Notes: a model not told the origin generated them from the sequence alone. A stretch of 64,000 nucleotides of DNA from Pseudomonas sp. ANT_H4 (GCF_008369295.1 NZ_VOBG01000001.1:465614-529613); one strand, 5' to 3'; shown: positions 1 through 9,816, numbered from the stretch's first letter. Numbers and translations: made by a program.

Positions 1-761
1 ATATAGGCGCGCTGTTCAGGGGTTAGTTGCGGGCTTGGAGCGATTTCGATGAGCTTCTGGTTACGACGCTGGATCGAGCAGTCGCGCTCGAATAGATGTA
101 CGACGTTGCCAAAGCTGTCACCGAGGATCTGCGCCTCGATGTGCTTGGGATTGACGATGCATTTTTCCAGGAACACTTCCGCCGAACCGAAGGCCTTGGT
201 GGCTTCGGAAATGACGCGGGGGAAGGCTTGTTCGAGTTCTTCAGGGCTGTTGCAGCGGCGAATACCGCGACCGCCACCACCGGAGGTGGCCTTGAGCATC
301 ACCGGGTAGCCGATGCGATCGCCTTCAGTCAGCGCTTCGGCGATGTCTGCAACGTTGCCTTCGGTGCCAGGCGTGACCGGCACGCCGGCCTTGATCATGC
401 TGCGGCGGGCTTCGGTCTTGTCGCCCATGCGGCGAATGACTTCTGCCGACGGGCCAATGAATTTAATACCGCGCTCGGTGCAAATGTCTGCCAGCTCGGC
501 GTTTTCCGAGAGGAAGCCATAGCCGGGGTGCAGCGCGTCGCAACCGGTTTCCACTGCCAGGTTCACCAGCTTGCGCGGGTTCAGGTAGCCGGCCAGGGGC
601 TCGGCACCGATGCTGTGGGCCTCGTCGGCACGCTTTACATGCAGAGCGTGGCGATCGGCATCGGAATAGACCGCGACCGAACGGATACCCATCTCGGCGC
701 AGGCACGCACGATACGTACGGCAATCTCACCACGGTTGGCGATCAGGATCTTTGTTATCAC
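1..761 (-). CDS. pycA: Pyruvate carboxylase subunit A / biotin carboxylase, 5' part only
   Basis: This is the N-terminal 253 residues of an ATP-grasp biotin carboxylase; the gene runs off the left edge. The reading opens MITKILIANRGEIAVRI, the family start, from a GTG codon. It continues with the HPGYGFLSENAEL segment and the glycine-rich ATP loop KATSGGGGRGIR. It would carboxylate biotin on a partner subunit using ATP and bicarbonate. In Pseudomonas the copy lying divergent to a LysR gene is the pyruvate carboxylase A subunit, which feeds oxaloacetate to the TCA cycle. That context, rather than the fragment alone, decides between pycA and accC. The B subunit would lie beyond the window. Confidence 0.88.
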   Translation of the reverse strand, partial: MITKILIANRGEIAVRIVRACAEMGIRSVAVYSDADRHALHVKRADEAHSIGAEPLAGYLNPRKLVNLAVETGCDALHPGYGFLSENAELADICTERGIKFIGPSAEVIRRMGDKTEARRSMIKAGVPVTPGTEGNVADIAEALTEGDRIGYPVMLKATSGGGGRGIRRCNSPEELEQAFPRVISEATKAFGSAEVFLEKCIVNPKHIEAQILGDSFGNVVHLFERDCSIQRRNQKLIEIAPSPQLTPEQRAY

Positions 762-953
762 TTGGAAATTCCCTTGAGCCGATGGCTACCTTCGACCTGC
801 TAGACCAGGTCGGCGCGTGACCAGATGTTTCAAGCCAGTCGCGTGACACACACTATGCGCATGTAGGGATTAACAAAAATCAATAATAATTGGGTTGTGT
901 ATAAGTAAAGACTTATAGTCAGCGCAATAGAAGCCTACTGGAGCGTTGTATTA

Positions 954-1928
954 ATGCGTAAGTCATTGATGCGCATGACATTGCGTCAGTTACAGATTTT
1001 CAATGAGGTCTGTGATTTACGCTCCTACAGCCGTGCAGCCGAGGAAATGTCACTCACTCAACCGGCCGTCAGCCTGCAAATCAAGCAGCTGGAAGAGCTG
1101 GTAGGTCAGCCGCTGTTCGATTACGTCGGCAAAAAGCTCTACATGACCGAAGCCGCCGAAGCCCTGCAACGGGCCAGCCGAGATATTTTCGGGCGCCTGG
1201 AAAACCTCGACATGCAGCTCTCGGACATGCAGGGCTCGTTGCAAGGCCAACTAAAGCTGGCGGTGGAGTCCAGCGCCAAGTATTTCGTGCCGCACCTGTT
1301 CGCCGCCTTCAAGCGCCAACATCCAGAAGTTAACCTGCAGCTGACGGTGGTCAATCGCGCCCAAGTGATTCGAAGGCTTTCCGACAACCGCGATGACTTG
1401 GTCATCATGTCCATGGTGCCCCAGGACATGGGCCTGGAATTCCTGCCATTTCTCAACAACCCGATTGTGGCGGTGGCCCTGCCCGATCACCCGCTGAGTC
1501 AGCAAGCAACGCTGCGCTTGCAGGATCTTGAACCGTACACGCTGCTAGTGCGCGAACCCGGCTCCGGGACGCGCAAAGCCTGCGAAGAGTACTTCAAGGA
1601 AAAACGCGTGCACTTCACCCAGACGGTGGAAGTGGCCTCGGCGGAGGCGCAGCGCGAATGCGTAGTCGCAGGTTTGGGCGTAGCGCTGCTGACGCGCCAC
1701 GCCCTGAACCTGGAACTGGCCACCGGCGGGCTCAAGGAGCTGCCGGTAGAAGAACTGCCGCTGTACCGCAGTTGGTGCCTGGTGCAGGCCAAAGCCAAGC
1801 GCCTGTCACCAGTGGCCCATGCGTTTCTGGGCTTTATCCGCAGCGAGCGAGTGCAGATCAGCGCCCTGGCTGAGCGCTTCGCAGGGCTGCCGCTGGCGCC
1901 TGCCAATGCAGTTCCGGATAGTCGGTGA
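954..1928 (+). CDS. pycR: LysR-family regulator divergent to pycA (PycR-like)
   Basis: This 324-residue LysR-type regulator has an N-terminal winged helix-turn-helix (about residues 8-70, including YSRAAEEMSLTQPAVSLQIK). An effector-binding periplasmic-binding-like domain follows from about residue 95. It lies divergent to pycA across a 190 bp AT-rich gap, the usual arrangement for a LysR protein that controls its neighbour. An alternative start seven codons downstream (MTLRQLQIF) is possible. The 3' end overlaps the convergent small gene at 1858-2052. The effector cannot be read from sequence. Confidence 0.85.
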   Translation: MRKSLMRMTLRQLQIFNEVCDLRSYSRAAEEMSLTQPAVSLQIKQLEELVGQPLFDYVGKKLYMTEAAEALQRASRDIFGRLENLDMQLSDMQGSLQGQLKLAVESSAKYFVPHLFAAFKRQHPEVNLQLTVVNRAQVIRRLSDNRDDLVIMSMVPQDMGLEFLPFLNNPIVAVALPDHPLSQQATLRLQDLEPYTLLVREPGSGTRKACEEYFKEKRVHFTQTVEVASAEAQRECVVAGLGVALLTRHALNLELATGGLKELPVEELPLYRSWCLVQAKAKRLSPVAHAFLGFIRSERVQISALAERFAGLPLAPANAVPDSR

Positions 1929-2052
1929 TGTCCTGAAGCAATTGGCGCTGGTCACAGTGGTCTTCAATTGCGCGACGGAACGCCATGCGGCGCTGGTCTT
2001 CCTGTTGGCGACGAGTCTTGAGGGTGCTGCTTTCTTCGTATTGCCGGGCCAT
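1858..2052 (-). CDS. Small conserved PA3496-type protein
   Basis: This is a 64-residue, highly charged soluble protein (start MARQYEESSTLKTRRQQEDQ). I recognise it as the short basic/acidic type annotated in Pseudomonas as a putative envelope-integrity protein of the PA3496 family. It has no signal peptide or membrane segment. Its last 70 bp overlap the 3' end of the convergent LysR gene. The conserved N-terminal half (MARQYEESS...RRQQEDQRRMAFRRAIE) makes it more than a shadow reading. The proline/alanine-rich tail lies in the overlap and may be less constrained. Function is unknown. Confidence 0.6.
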   Translation of the reverse strand: MARQYEESSTLKTRRQQEDQRRMAFRRAIEDHCDQRQLLQDITDYPELHWQAPAAALRSAQPGR

Positions 2053-2229
2053 TTCGAGTCTCCCTATGCGAGTACGGGGAGTTCAGAGTGGGCCCTTCGG
2101 ATGACGATTTAGCGGCGTGGGGATGACAGGGATGTGAAAGTTGCCCTGCGGCGAGCGGGCTTGTCGGATCGCCGCGTTGGGCTGCGCAGTAGCCCTAAAA
2201 CCTGCGACCCATCTCGGCCTGAGCCACGT

Positions 2230-3096
2230 TCAGTCGTCGAGGGCTTTGACCGACTTGGGCGACAAGCGAAGGCTGCGCAGGCTGCGCTTGACGCTCTTGA
2301 GGTGGTTGACCAGGCTCGGGCCGCGGGCCATGGCCACGCCCATCGCCAACACGTCGATCACCACCAAGTGGGCGATACGCGAAGTCAGCGGGGTGTAGAT
2401 TTCGGTGTCTTCGTGCACGTCGATCGCCAGGTTGATCGTCGACAACTCCGCCAACGGCGTCTGGCTCGGGCACAAGGTAATCAGCGAGGCGCCGCTTTCA
2501 CGCACCAGGTTGGCAGTGATCAGCAGGTCCTTGGAGCGCCCGGACTGGGAAATGCAGATCGCCACATCAGTAGGCTTCAACGTCACCGCCGACATCGCCT
2601 GCATATGCGGGTCGCTGTAGGCCGCAGCTGTCAGCAACAAGCGGAAGAATTTGTGCTGGGCATCCGCCGCCACCGCGCCGGACGCGCCAAAGCCATAAAA
2701 CTCAACGCGCTGGGCCTGGGACATGGCCGTCACCGCCTTCTGCAACTCCACCGGATCGAGCTTTTCCCGCACTTCCATAAGGGTGTGCAAGGTGGTGTCG
2801 AAGATTTTCAGGCTGTAGTCGGCGACCGAGTCGTCTTCGTGAATGGCGAACTGCCCGAAGCTCGCACCGGCCGCGAGGCTCTGGGCCAGCTTCAGCTTCA
2901 AGTCCTGGAACCCGGAGCAACCGATGGCGCGACAGAAGCGCACGATGGTTGGCTCGCTGATTCCGACGCTGTGGGCCAGGTCCGCCATGGAACTGTGCAT
3001 CACGGCCGCAGGGTCAAGCAGCACATGATCGGCAACCTTGAGTTCCGATTTGCGTAACAGGTGGCGCGACTGGGCGATATGTTGCAACAGGTTCAA
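2230..3096 (-). CDS. rccR: RpiR-family regulator RccR (carbon metabolism)
   Basis: This 288-residue regulator has an N-terminal RpiR helix-turn-helix (about 1-77, with SVGISEPTIVRFCRAIG) and a C-terminal SIS sugar-phosphate-binding domain (about 120-260, with FYGFGASGAVAADAQHKFF and ISQSGRSKDL). It is a HexR paralogue. In Pseudomonas the copy beside pycA/pycR is RccR, which senses KDPG and balances the glyoxylate shunt, pyruvate metabolism and gluconeogenesis. A perfect 19 bp palindrome 45 bp upstream of the ATG fits autoregulation. The identity rests on domain type plus neighbourhood. Confidence 0.82.
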   Translation of the reverse strand: MNLLQHIAQSRHLLRKSELKVADHVLLDPAAVMHSSMADLAHSVGISEPTIVRFCRAIGCSGFQDLKLKLAQSLAAGASFGQFAIHEDDSVADYSLKIFDTTLHTLMEVREKLDPVELQKAVTAMSQAQRVEFYGFGASGAVAADAQHKFFRLLLTAAAYSDPHMQAMSAVTLKPTDVAICISQSGRSKDLLITANLVRESGASLITLCPSQTPLAELSTINLAIDVHEDTEIYTPLTSRIAHLVVIDVLAMGVAMARGPSLVNHLKSVKRSLRSLRLSPKSVKALDD

Positions 3097-3140
3097 AGGG
3101 AAGGACTCTTGTTATTGGCTGATGCCGGGGATGTAGCAAG

Positions 3141-3159
3141 CTTGTAGTTATACTACAAG
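3141..3159. promoter_or_regulatory. Palindromic operator upstream of rccR
   Basis: CTTGTAGTTATACTACAAG is a perfect inverted repeat (8 bp arms, 3 bp centre). Its core TGTAGT-N3-ACTACA is the form I remember for RccR sites. It also resembles the looser HexR pattern TTGT..ACAA. It lies 45-63 bp upstream of the rccR start, where a self-repressing regulator would bind. Confidence 0.7.
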
Positions 3160-3258
3160 AATTGCTGGTTTGCCCGTTCGATGCATCACTTAATCGCCCT
3201 GCTGCCCCCTGATTTAGCGGGCAGGCTCTTTGTAGCCGGCAGTGCGGCCTGGACTCCA

Positions 3259-6132
3259 CTATCGAAAATCTGCATTTTTCCGTAACAAATCCGCCAACCC
3301 TTCGGCCTCCATCGGCCGGCTGATCAAATAGCCTTGCACCTCATCGCAATGCTCGGCCCTGAGAAAATCCAGCTGCTGCTGATCTTCCACGCCCTCGGCC
3401 ACCACCTTGAGGGACAAGCCATGGGCCATGGCGATGATCGCCCGGGTAATCGCCGCGTCTTCGCGGCCCTGGCCCAGGCCCCGGATAAACGTCTGGTCGA
3501 TCTTCACGTAGTCCACGGGGATGCGCTTGAGGTAACTGAGGGACGAGTAGCCGGTGCCAAAATCGTCGATAGCCAGCTTGACCCCCAGGTCGCGCAGTTG
3601 CTGGAAGGTGGAGATGATGTGCTCAACGCTGTCGAGCAACTGGCTTTCGGTCAGCTCCAGTTCCAGGCACTGCGGCGCCAGCCCGGTTTCTTCCAACACC
3701 TGGCGCACCAGGCTGACCAGCTTGCCCTGGCGTAATTGATGTACCGACAGGTTGACCGACACGCGGATCGGCGCCAGCCCCTGGCGCTGCCACTCGCACG
3801 CCTGCCAGCAGGCCTGGCGCAGGACGAATTCACCCAAAGGCACAATCAATCCGGTCTCTTCCGCCAAGCCAATGAAATCGCCGGGCGGCACGCTGCCCCA
3901 CTGCGGATGATCCCAGCGCACCAGCGCTTCGGCGGCGTTCATCTTGCCCGTCACCAGGCACAGTTTGGGCTGGTAGAACACCTTCAGCTGGCGCTCATCA
4001 ATGGCCTTGCGTAACTGGTTCTCCAACTGCAAGCGCTCCAGGGTGCTGGCTTGCAGGCTGTCGGTATAGAACTGGAAATTATTGCCGCCCAGATGTTTGG
4101 CATGTTGCATCGCCATGTTCGACTGGCTGACCAGCGCGGAAACCTCCCGTGCATTATCCGGCAACAGGCTGACGCCCATGGAAGCACTGACCACCAGCTC
4201 ATGCCCTTCCACCGTCACCGGTACCCGCAGCTTGGCCAGCAGGCGCGTCGCCACCCGCGCCAGGCTCGACAAGCTGCCGTAGGCGTCAAACAACACCGCG
4301 AACTCATCGCCGGAAAGCCTGGCAATAGTGTCGGCTTCTGGCAAGGCGTTGATCAGCCGACGGGCCATTTTTTGCAACAGCTGGTCGGCGACTTCGTGGC
4401 CAAGGCTGTCATTGAGGAGCTTGAACCGATCCAGGTTGATGTGCAGCAAAGCCAGGCTGCGACCGCCCTGGCGCACTCGCTGATGGGCTTCGCGTAGCCG
4501 CTCGCGAAACAACGAACGATTCGCCAGCCCCGTCAGCTCATCATAGTGAGTGAGGTAGCGCATGCGCTCTTCGGATTCGCGTCGCGCCGACAGATCGGCG
4601 AAGAAGCCTACGATATGACTGACGTTTCCACGAACATCGCGTACGACGTTCAGCTGTAGCCACTGCGGGTAAAGCTCGCCATTTTTCCGTGCCTCTACCA
4701 GTTCACCCTGCCAGGTGCCTTGGCTTTGCAAGGCTTGGCGGATCGCCGGAAAGTGGCGCCGGGCATCGCGGCTGCTAGGCAACTCGACGACATTGCGTCC
4801 GAGCATGTCGTCGATTTCAAAACCGGTCACGCGGCTGAACGCCTGGTTGACGGCGATCAACGCGTAATTGGGGTCAAGAATCACAATGCCTTCACTGGCC
4901 GCCTCGAATACCGTCGATGCGAGCCGTAGCTGTTCTTCCAGAACCTTGCCAGCACTGATGTCGCGCCGGGTGCCGAGCATACGAGTGACGCGCCCGTTGG
5001 CCGAGCGCTCCACGGCGCGGCCGCGGTCCTGGATCCAGACCCAATGGCCGTCGCCATGGCGCACCCGGTACTCCACCAGATAGTCCTCGCTGCGACCTTT
5101 CAAATGCTCAACCAGGGCGCGCTTGAGCAGCGGTAAATCGTCTGGGTGCAAGCGCGGCTTGAGGTGACTAAGCATCGCCGTGACATATTCCGGCTCCAGG
5201 CCGAACAGCTCCTTGAGCTGGGTGTGGTGGACTTCGTCGCTCTGCAGGTTCCAGTCCCACAGGCCCAACTCGCTGGCCTGCAACGCCAACGCTAGGCGCG
5301 CCTCGCTTTTGCTCAAGGCCAAACTGGCGGCGTCCAGTTCCTGGCTGCGCTGCTCGACGCGGTTCTGCAAACCGATCTGGGCCTTACGCAGCTCTTGCTC
5401 GACCTGACGCCGCTGCTCGACTTCGCGAACCAGATCCTGATTCAACTGTTCGCTGCGCTGCTGGGCCTGCTGCAAGTGCTCGATCAACGCCTGATTCTGG
5501 AAGCGGCGACGCAGTCCACGCTGGATCAAACGGTTGACCTGCCACGCCACCACGCTCAGGGACGCCAGCAGAATCAGGCCCAGGAACCCCCAACCTTGCA
5601 GCTGCGGATCGCCGCTCCAGAACAGATAGACGATGGCCGGCACCAGGCAGGGCAAGGCAAACGACAGGAATGCCGACAGGCTCACCGCATAGGCGACGCT
5701 GGCCGACAGTGTTGCCGCGCCGATCAGGCCGAATACCCAGGCCTGTTGCGCAAAGCTGTCCACCGGCACCAGGGTGATGGCGGCGCTGGCCAGAGTCAGG
5801 CCGCTGACGGCCGAGCCCAACATGAACATGCGGCGCCAGATCGGCTGCGCCTGTCGATTGGGCATGGCGCAATCGAACGCGGCCACCTGGATCACCCGCA
5901 AGGCTACCAGCGCCAGCAGCCATACCAGCCAAATGCTGACCAACACGTAGCGCTGCGGGCTCCAGAGCAACCAGGCGCAGACCAGACCGTTAAGTAACAT
6001 CAATAAGGTGGGCAGCAGCGAGCCTTGGTACAACAGGCGCGTGCGCTCGACCGCCATCTCCATGGCGTAGTGCTTGCGGATAACCTGCGCAGGCGCCACG
6101 GAGGTGCTTGGCGGGTTAGTGCTGAGGGTCAT
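3259..6132 (-). CDS. Membrane PAS-PAS-GGDEF-EAL cyclic-di-GMP enzyme
   Basis: This 957-residue inner-membrane signalling protein has about six hydrophobic segments (roughly 35-215), a short coiled coil (about 215-285), two PAS domains (about 290-400 and 405-520), a GGDEF domain (about 525-690) and an EAL domain (about 700-950). The cyclase loop reads RLSGDEF, so the first Gly of GGDEF is Ser. Synthesis is therefore possible but not certain. The EAL half keeps EALVRWDHP and DDFGTGYSSL, as expected of an active c-di-GMP phosphodiesterase. I chose the ATG at 6132 (MTLSTNPP), since the 88 codons upstream are not protein-like. It resembles the PA5442-type protein found beside uvrD in Pseudomonas. 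Confidence 0.87.
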   Translation of the reverse strand: MTLSTNPPSTSVAPAQVIRKHYAMEMAVERTRLLYQGSLLPTLLMLLNGLVCAWLLWSPQRYVLVSIWLVWLLALVALRVIQVAAFDCAMPNRQAQPIWRRMFMLGSAVSGLTLASAAITLVPVDSFAQQAWVFGLIGAATLSASVAYAVSLSAFLSFALPCLVPAIVYLFWSGDPQLQGWGFLGLILLASLSVVAWQVNRLIQRGLRRRFQNQALIEHLQQAQQRSEQLNQDLVREVEQRRQVEQELRKAQIGLQNRVEQRSQELDAASLALSKSEARLALALQASELGLWDWNLQSDEVHHTQLKELFGLEPEYVTAMLSHLKPRLHPDDLPLLKRALVEHLKGRSEDYLVEYRVRHGDGHWVWIQDRGRAVERSANGRVTRMLGTRRDISAGKVLEEQLRLASTVFEAASEGIVILDPNYALIAVNQAFSRVTGFEIDDMLGRNVVELPSSRDARRHFPAIRQALQSQGTWQGELVEARKNGELYPQWLQLNVVRDVRGNVSHIVGFFADLSARRESEERMRYLTHYDELTGLANRSLFRERLREAHQRVRQGGRSLALLHINLDRFKLLNDSLGHEVADQLLQKMARRLINALPEADTIARLSGDEFAVLFDAYGSLSSLARVATRLLAKLRVPVTVEGHELVVSASMGVSLLPDNAREVSALVSQSNMAMQHAKHLGGNNFQFYTDSLQASTLERLQLENQLRKAIDERQLKVFYQPKLCLVTGKMNAAEALVRWDHPQWGSVPPGDFIGLAEETGLIVPLGEFVLRQACWQACEWQRQGLAPIRVSVNLSVHQLRQGKLVSLVRQVLEETGLAPQCLELELTESQLLDSVEHIISTFQQLRDLGVKLAIDDFGTGYSSLSYLKRIPVDYVKIDQTFIRGLGQGREDAAITRAIIAMAHGLSLKVVAEGVEDQQQLDFLRAEHCDEVQGYLISRPMEAEGLADLLRKNADFR

Positions 6133-6410
6133 AGGCAGCGTTCTTATAATGGTGAGCCCGAAACGTCGACGGAGCATACACAAGCAAGCGGGCAGACCAA
6201 ACTGCCCCACGTCATAAAAACAGTGTAATAAATGGCCGCAAACCTTGAGGCCAGAGGGCTTGAGTGAGGCGGGGTGCGGGCTACAGAGGTTGACCGACCG
6301 GTCATCACCGCAACTGGATTGTTTGCCCCGTGCCCATCGCTGGCGGTTTTTCCTTCGACCACCGGGCATTGGGATTTGCCCACCTTCCCCCGGCACCCTA
6401 GAATGCGCCG

Positions 6411-8594
6411 ATGCGCGATGATCTCTCCCTTTTGCTGAACTCTCTCAACGATGCCCAACGCCAGGCTGTAGCGGCCCCCGTTGGCCGTCAGTTGGTCCTG
6501 GCCGGTGCTGGCTCCGGTAAAACCCGAGTGCTGGTGCACCGTATCGCCTGGTTGATCCAGGTCGAAAACGCCTCGTCTCATTCGATCCTGTCGGTGACCT
6601 TCACCAACAAGGCCGCTGCCGAGATGCGCCATCGCATCGAGCAGTTGATGGGCATCAGCCCGGCCGGCATGTGGGTCGGTACCTTCCACGGCCTGGCGCA
6701 CCGCCTGTTGCGGGCCCACTGGCAGGAAGCCGGCCTGAGCCAGACCTTCCAGATTCTCGACAGCGACGACCAGCAACGCCTGGTCAAGCGGGTAATCCGC
6801 GAGCTGGGCCTGGACGAACAGCGCTGGCCGGTCCGTCAGGCCCAGTGGTTTATCAACGGCCAGAAAGACGAAGGCCTGCGCCCGCAACATATCCAGGCCA
6901 GCGGCGATCTGTTCCTGGCGACCATGCGCAGCATCTATGAAGCCTACGAGGTTGCCTGCCAGCGCGCCGGCGTCATCGACTTCTCCGAACTGCTGCTGCG
7001 CGCCCTCGACCTGTGGCGCGACCACCCCGGTTTGCTGGCGCACTATCAGAAGCGCTTCCGCCATGTGCTGGTGGACGAGTTCCAGGACACCAACGCCGTG
7101 CAGTACGCCTGGTTGCGCTTGCTGGCCAAGGGCGGCGACAGCTTGATGGTGGTGGGCGACGATGATCAGTCGATCTACGGCTGGCGCGGCGCGAAGATCG
7201 AGAACATCTACCAGTACTCCGATGACTTTCCAGACGCAGAAACCATTCGCCTGGAGCAGAACTATCGCTCCACTGCTGGGATTCTCAAGGCCGCCAACGC
7301 CTTGATCGCCAACAACACCGGACGCCTGGGCAAAGAGTTGTGGACCGACGGCGATGAAGGCGAAGCAATCAACCTGTATGCCGCCTTCAACGAACACGAC
7401 GAAGCGCGCTACGTGGTGGAAACCATTGAAAGCGCCCTGAAAACCGGGCTGGCCCGCAGCGACATCGCCATTCTGTATCGCTCCAACGCCCAATCGCGGG
7501 TGCTGGAAGAAGCCTTGCTGCGCGAACGCATCCCGTACCGCATCTATGGCGGGCAGCGTTTCTTCGAGCGCGCCGAAATCAAGAACGCCATGGCCTACCT
7601 GCGCTTGCTGGAAGGCCGTGGCAACGATGCGGCGTTGGAGCGGGTGATCAATCTCCCAGCCCGGGGCATCGGCGAAAAGACCATCGAAGCCATTCGTGAT
7701 CACGCCCGCCACAGCGATGTGTCGATGTGGGAAGCCATGCGCTTGCTGATCGCCAATAAAGGCCTGACCGGCCGCGCCGCCGGTGCGTTGGCCGTGTTTG
7801 TCGAGCTGATCGAGAGCCTGGCCGCCAAGTGCATGGAAATGCCCCTGCACCTGATGACCCAGACAGTGATCGAGCAATCCGGCCTGATCGCCTACCACGA
7901 AGCGGAAAAAGGCGAGAAAGGCCAGGCTCGGGTAGAAAACCTTGAGGAGCTGGTCAGTGCCGCCCGTGCCTTCGAAAACAGCGAAGAAGATGCCGAGCTG
8001 TCGCCGCTGGCGGCCTTCCTCGGGCATGCGTCGCTGGAAGCTGGCGATACCCAGGCCGATGAGCATGAAGACAGTGTTCAACTGATGACACTGCACAGCG
8101 CCAAGGGCCTGGAGTTTCCCTACGTGTTCCTGGTGGGCATGGAAGAAGGGCTGTTCCCTCACAAGATGAGCCTGGAGGAACCGGGACGCCTGGAAGAGGA
8201 GCGCCGCCTGGCTTACGTCGGCATCACCCGAGCCATGCAGAACCTGGTGATGACCTACGCAGAAACCCGACGCCTGTACGGCAGCGAGACCTACAACAAA
8301 GTGTCACGCTTCGTACGCGAAGTGCCGAAGGGGCTGATTCAGGAAGTGCGGCTGTCCAACAGCGTCAGCCGGCCGTTCGGTGGCGGCCAACAGCAGAATT
8401 CCAGCAGCATGTTCGCTGGTGCGGAAATCCCGGAGACACCATTCAGCCTCGGCCAGCAGGTCAAGCACGCGATCTTCGGCGAAGGTGTAATCCTCAACTT
8501 CGAAGGCGCCGGGGCCCAGGCTCGGGTGCAGGTGAACTTTGCCGAAGGCAGTAAATGGTTGATGCTGGGTTACGCCAAGCTGGAAGCCGTGTAG
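6411..8594 (+). CDS. uvrD: DNA helicase II UvrD
   Basis: This 727-residue superfamily 1A 3'-5' helicase acts in nucleotide excision repair and mismatch repair. It has Walker A AGAGSGKT (31-38), Walker B VDEFQDTN (221-228), motif III GDDDQSIYGWRGA (about 246), motif V LMTLHSAKGLEFPYVF and motif VI EERRLAYVGITRA. The C-terminal tail ends in a small Tudor-like segment (GQQVKHAIFGEGVILNFEG). Length matches the family. It starts 278 bp from the divergent GGDEF-EAL gene and is probably transcribed alone. Confidence 0.97.
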   Translation: MRDDLSLLLNSLNDAQRQAVAAPVGRQLVLAGAGSGKTRVLVHRIAWLIQVENASSHSILSVTFTNKAAAEMRHRIEQLMGISPAGMWVGTFHGLAHRLLRAHWQEAGLSQTFQILDSDDQQRLVKRVIRELGLDEQRWPVRQAQWFINGQKDEGLRPQHIQASGDLFLATMRSIYEAYEVACQRAGVIDFSELLLRALDLWRDHPGLLAHYQKRFRHVLVDEFQDTNAVQYAWLRLLAKGGDSLMVVGDDDQSIYGWRGAKIENIYQYSDDFPDAETIRLEQNYRSTAGILKAANALIANNTGRLGKELWTDGDEGEAINLYAAFNEHDEARYVVETIESALKTGLARSDIAILYRSNAQSRVLEEALLRERIPYRIYGGQRFFERAEIKNAMAYLRLLEGRGNDAALERVINLPARGIGEKTIEAIRDHARHSDVSMWEAMRLLIANKGLTGRAAGALAVFVELIESLAAKCMEMPLHLMTQTVIEQSGLIAYHEAEKGEKGQARVENLEELVSAARAFENSEEDAELSPLAAFLGHASLEAGDTQADEHEDSVQLMTLHSAKGLEFPYVFLVGMEEGLFPHKMSLEEPGRLEEERRLAYVGITRAMQNLVMTYAETRRLYGSETYNKVSRFVREVPKGLIQEVRLSNSVSRPFGGGQQQNSSSMFAGAEIPETPFSLGQQVKHAIFGEGVILNFEGAGAQARVQVNFAEGSKWLMLGYAKLEAV

Positions 8595-8804
8595 GCATCC
8601 CCCTCGCCCCTACAAACGGCTCCAAACATGAAGGTGTATGGCCCGCCCCTTGTTTTTATGGGAGATGGGCCAATATCTGTAATACGTCCTACAGATCATT
8701 CTGTATCGGTCTTACGCAAAAGCCCGAAACATTATGCCGCTAGCCACTGACATTACACCTGTGCAACATGGCGCGCGTGCAGTCCACAAATGGGAACTCC
8801 CTTT

Positions 8805-9680
8805 ATGAAACGTTTTCTTAGCATCGCCATGGCATTGTGCATCGGCCTGACGATGAGCCTCGACGCCAACGCCAAGCGCTTTGGTGGCGGCAAAAGCTCC
8901 GGCGCCGCGCCGAGCCACCAGACCAGCCAAATGGCGCCATCGGCCGGTGCCGGCGGTGCCGCTGCAACCGCAGGCGCGGCCGGTGCCGCTGGCGCTGGCG
9001 CTGCTGCCAAGGCCGGCGGTGCTTCGCGCTGGTTGGGCCCTCTGGCCGGTATCGCTGCCGGCGGCCTGCTCGCTTCCATGTTCATGGGCGGCGGCTTCCA
9101 GGGCATGCAGATCTTCGACATCCTGATCATGGCCATCATCGCCTTTGTGATCTTCCGCTTTATCGCCGCTCGTCGTCGCAAGCAGCAGGAGCACATGGCT
9201 CCAGCCGGCGCGCCAATGCAGCGTGAAGCGTTCGAGCAGAAACCAGCCATGGGCTCGATCTTCGGCGGCTCGGCAGCACCTGCCGCCGCTCGTCCGGTGA
9301 TCAATGCGCCAGCCTGGTTCAACGAAGAGCGTTTCGTTGAGGCGGCCCGCAACCACTTCCAGTCCCTGCAGCAACACTGGGACGCCAACGAAATGGACAA
9401 GATCGCTGAGTTCGTGACCCCACAACTGCTGGAGTTCCTCAAGCGCGAACGTGCCGACCTGGGCGACGCCTTCCAGTCGACCTACATCGACGACCTGCGC
9501 GTACAACTTGAAGGTGTAGATGATCGCGCCGACAAGACCATCGCCACCCTGACATTCAGTGGTGTGTCGAAGACCTCACGTTTCGACCAGGGCGAAGTGT
9601 TCAGCGAAAGCTGGAACATGGAACGTCCGCAAGGCGAAAACCAGCCTTGGCTGGTGGCCGGTATCCGTCAGAACAGCTGA
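8805..9680 (+). CDS. Tim44-domain membrane protein
   Basis: This 291-residue protein has an N-terminal signal or anchor sequence (MKRFLSIAMALCIGLTMS). A low-complexity Gly/Ala-rich stretch follows (about 22-75), then one or two membrane segments (about 80-125). The C-terminal Tim44/MBA1-like domain spans about residues 165-290 (ending LVAGIRQNS). The start at 8805 is preferred over an ATG 15 bp upstream because it opens the signal sequence directly and has a GGGAAC Shine-Dalgarno-like stretch. The family is widespread in Pseudomonas with no settled role. The strong hairpin just downstream indicates a single-gene unit. Confidence 0.82.
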   Translation: MKRFLSIAMALCIGLTMSLDANAKRFGGGKSSGAAPSHQTSQMAPSAGAGGAAATAGAAGAAGAGAAAKAGGASRWLGPLAGIAAGGLLASMFMGGGFQGMQIFDILIMAIIAFVIFRFIAARRRKQQEHMAPAGAPMQREAFEQKPAMGSIFGGSAAPAAARPVINAPAWFNEERFVEAARNHFQSLQQHWDANEMDKIAEFVTPQLLEFLKRERADLGDAFQSTYIDDLRVQLEGVDDRADKTIATLTFSGVSKTSRFDQGEVFSESWNMERPQGENQPWLVAGIRQNS

Positions 9681-9709
9681 TCCCCACACGCGTTGAGCAG
9701 GCAGTAACA

Positions 9710-9735
9710 AAAACCCCGGACTTGTCCGGGGTTTT
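9710..9735 (+). terminator. Rho-independent terminator
   Basis: AAAACCCCGGA and TCCGGGGTTTT form an 11 bp perfect stem around a 4-base loop, with A and T tracts either side. It follows the Tim44-domain gene by 29 bp. The A/T tracts would let it work on either strand. Confidence 0.85.
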
Positions 9736-9816
9736 CCATTTCACGGTTGCACTTATAGCGAGCTACTGTATAAAGCGCCCCTATAAACCGCGCCAACTAG
9801 CACGAGGATCCCGGCC

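Noticed and set aside
6144..8162. Long minus-strand open frame of 672 codons opposite uvrD
   Set aside because: It is antisense to a well-supported helicase gene in GC-rich DNA and has the composition of a shadow frame, with no recognisable domain.
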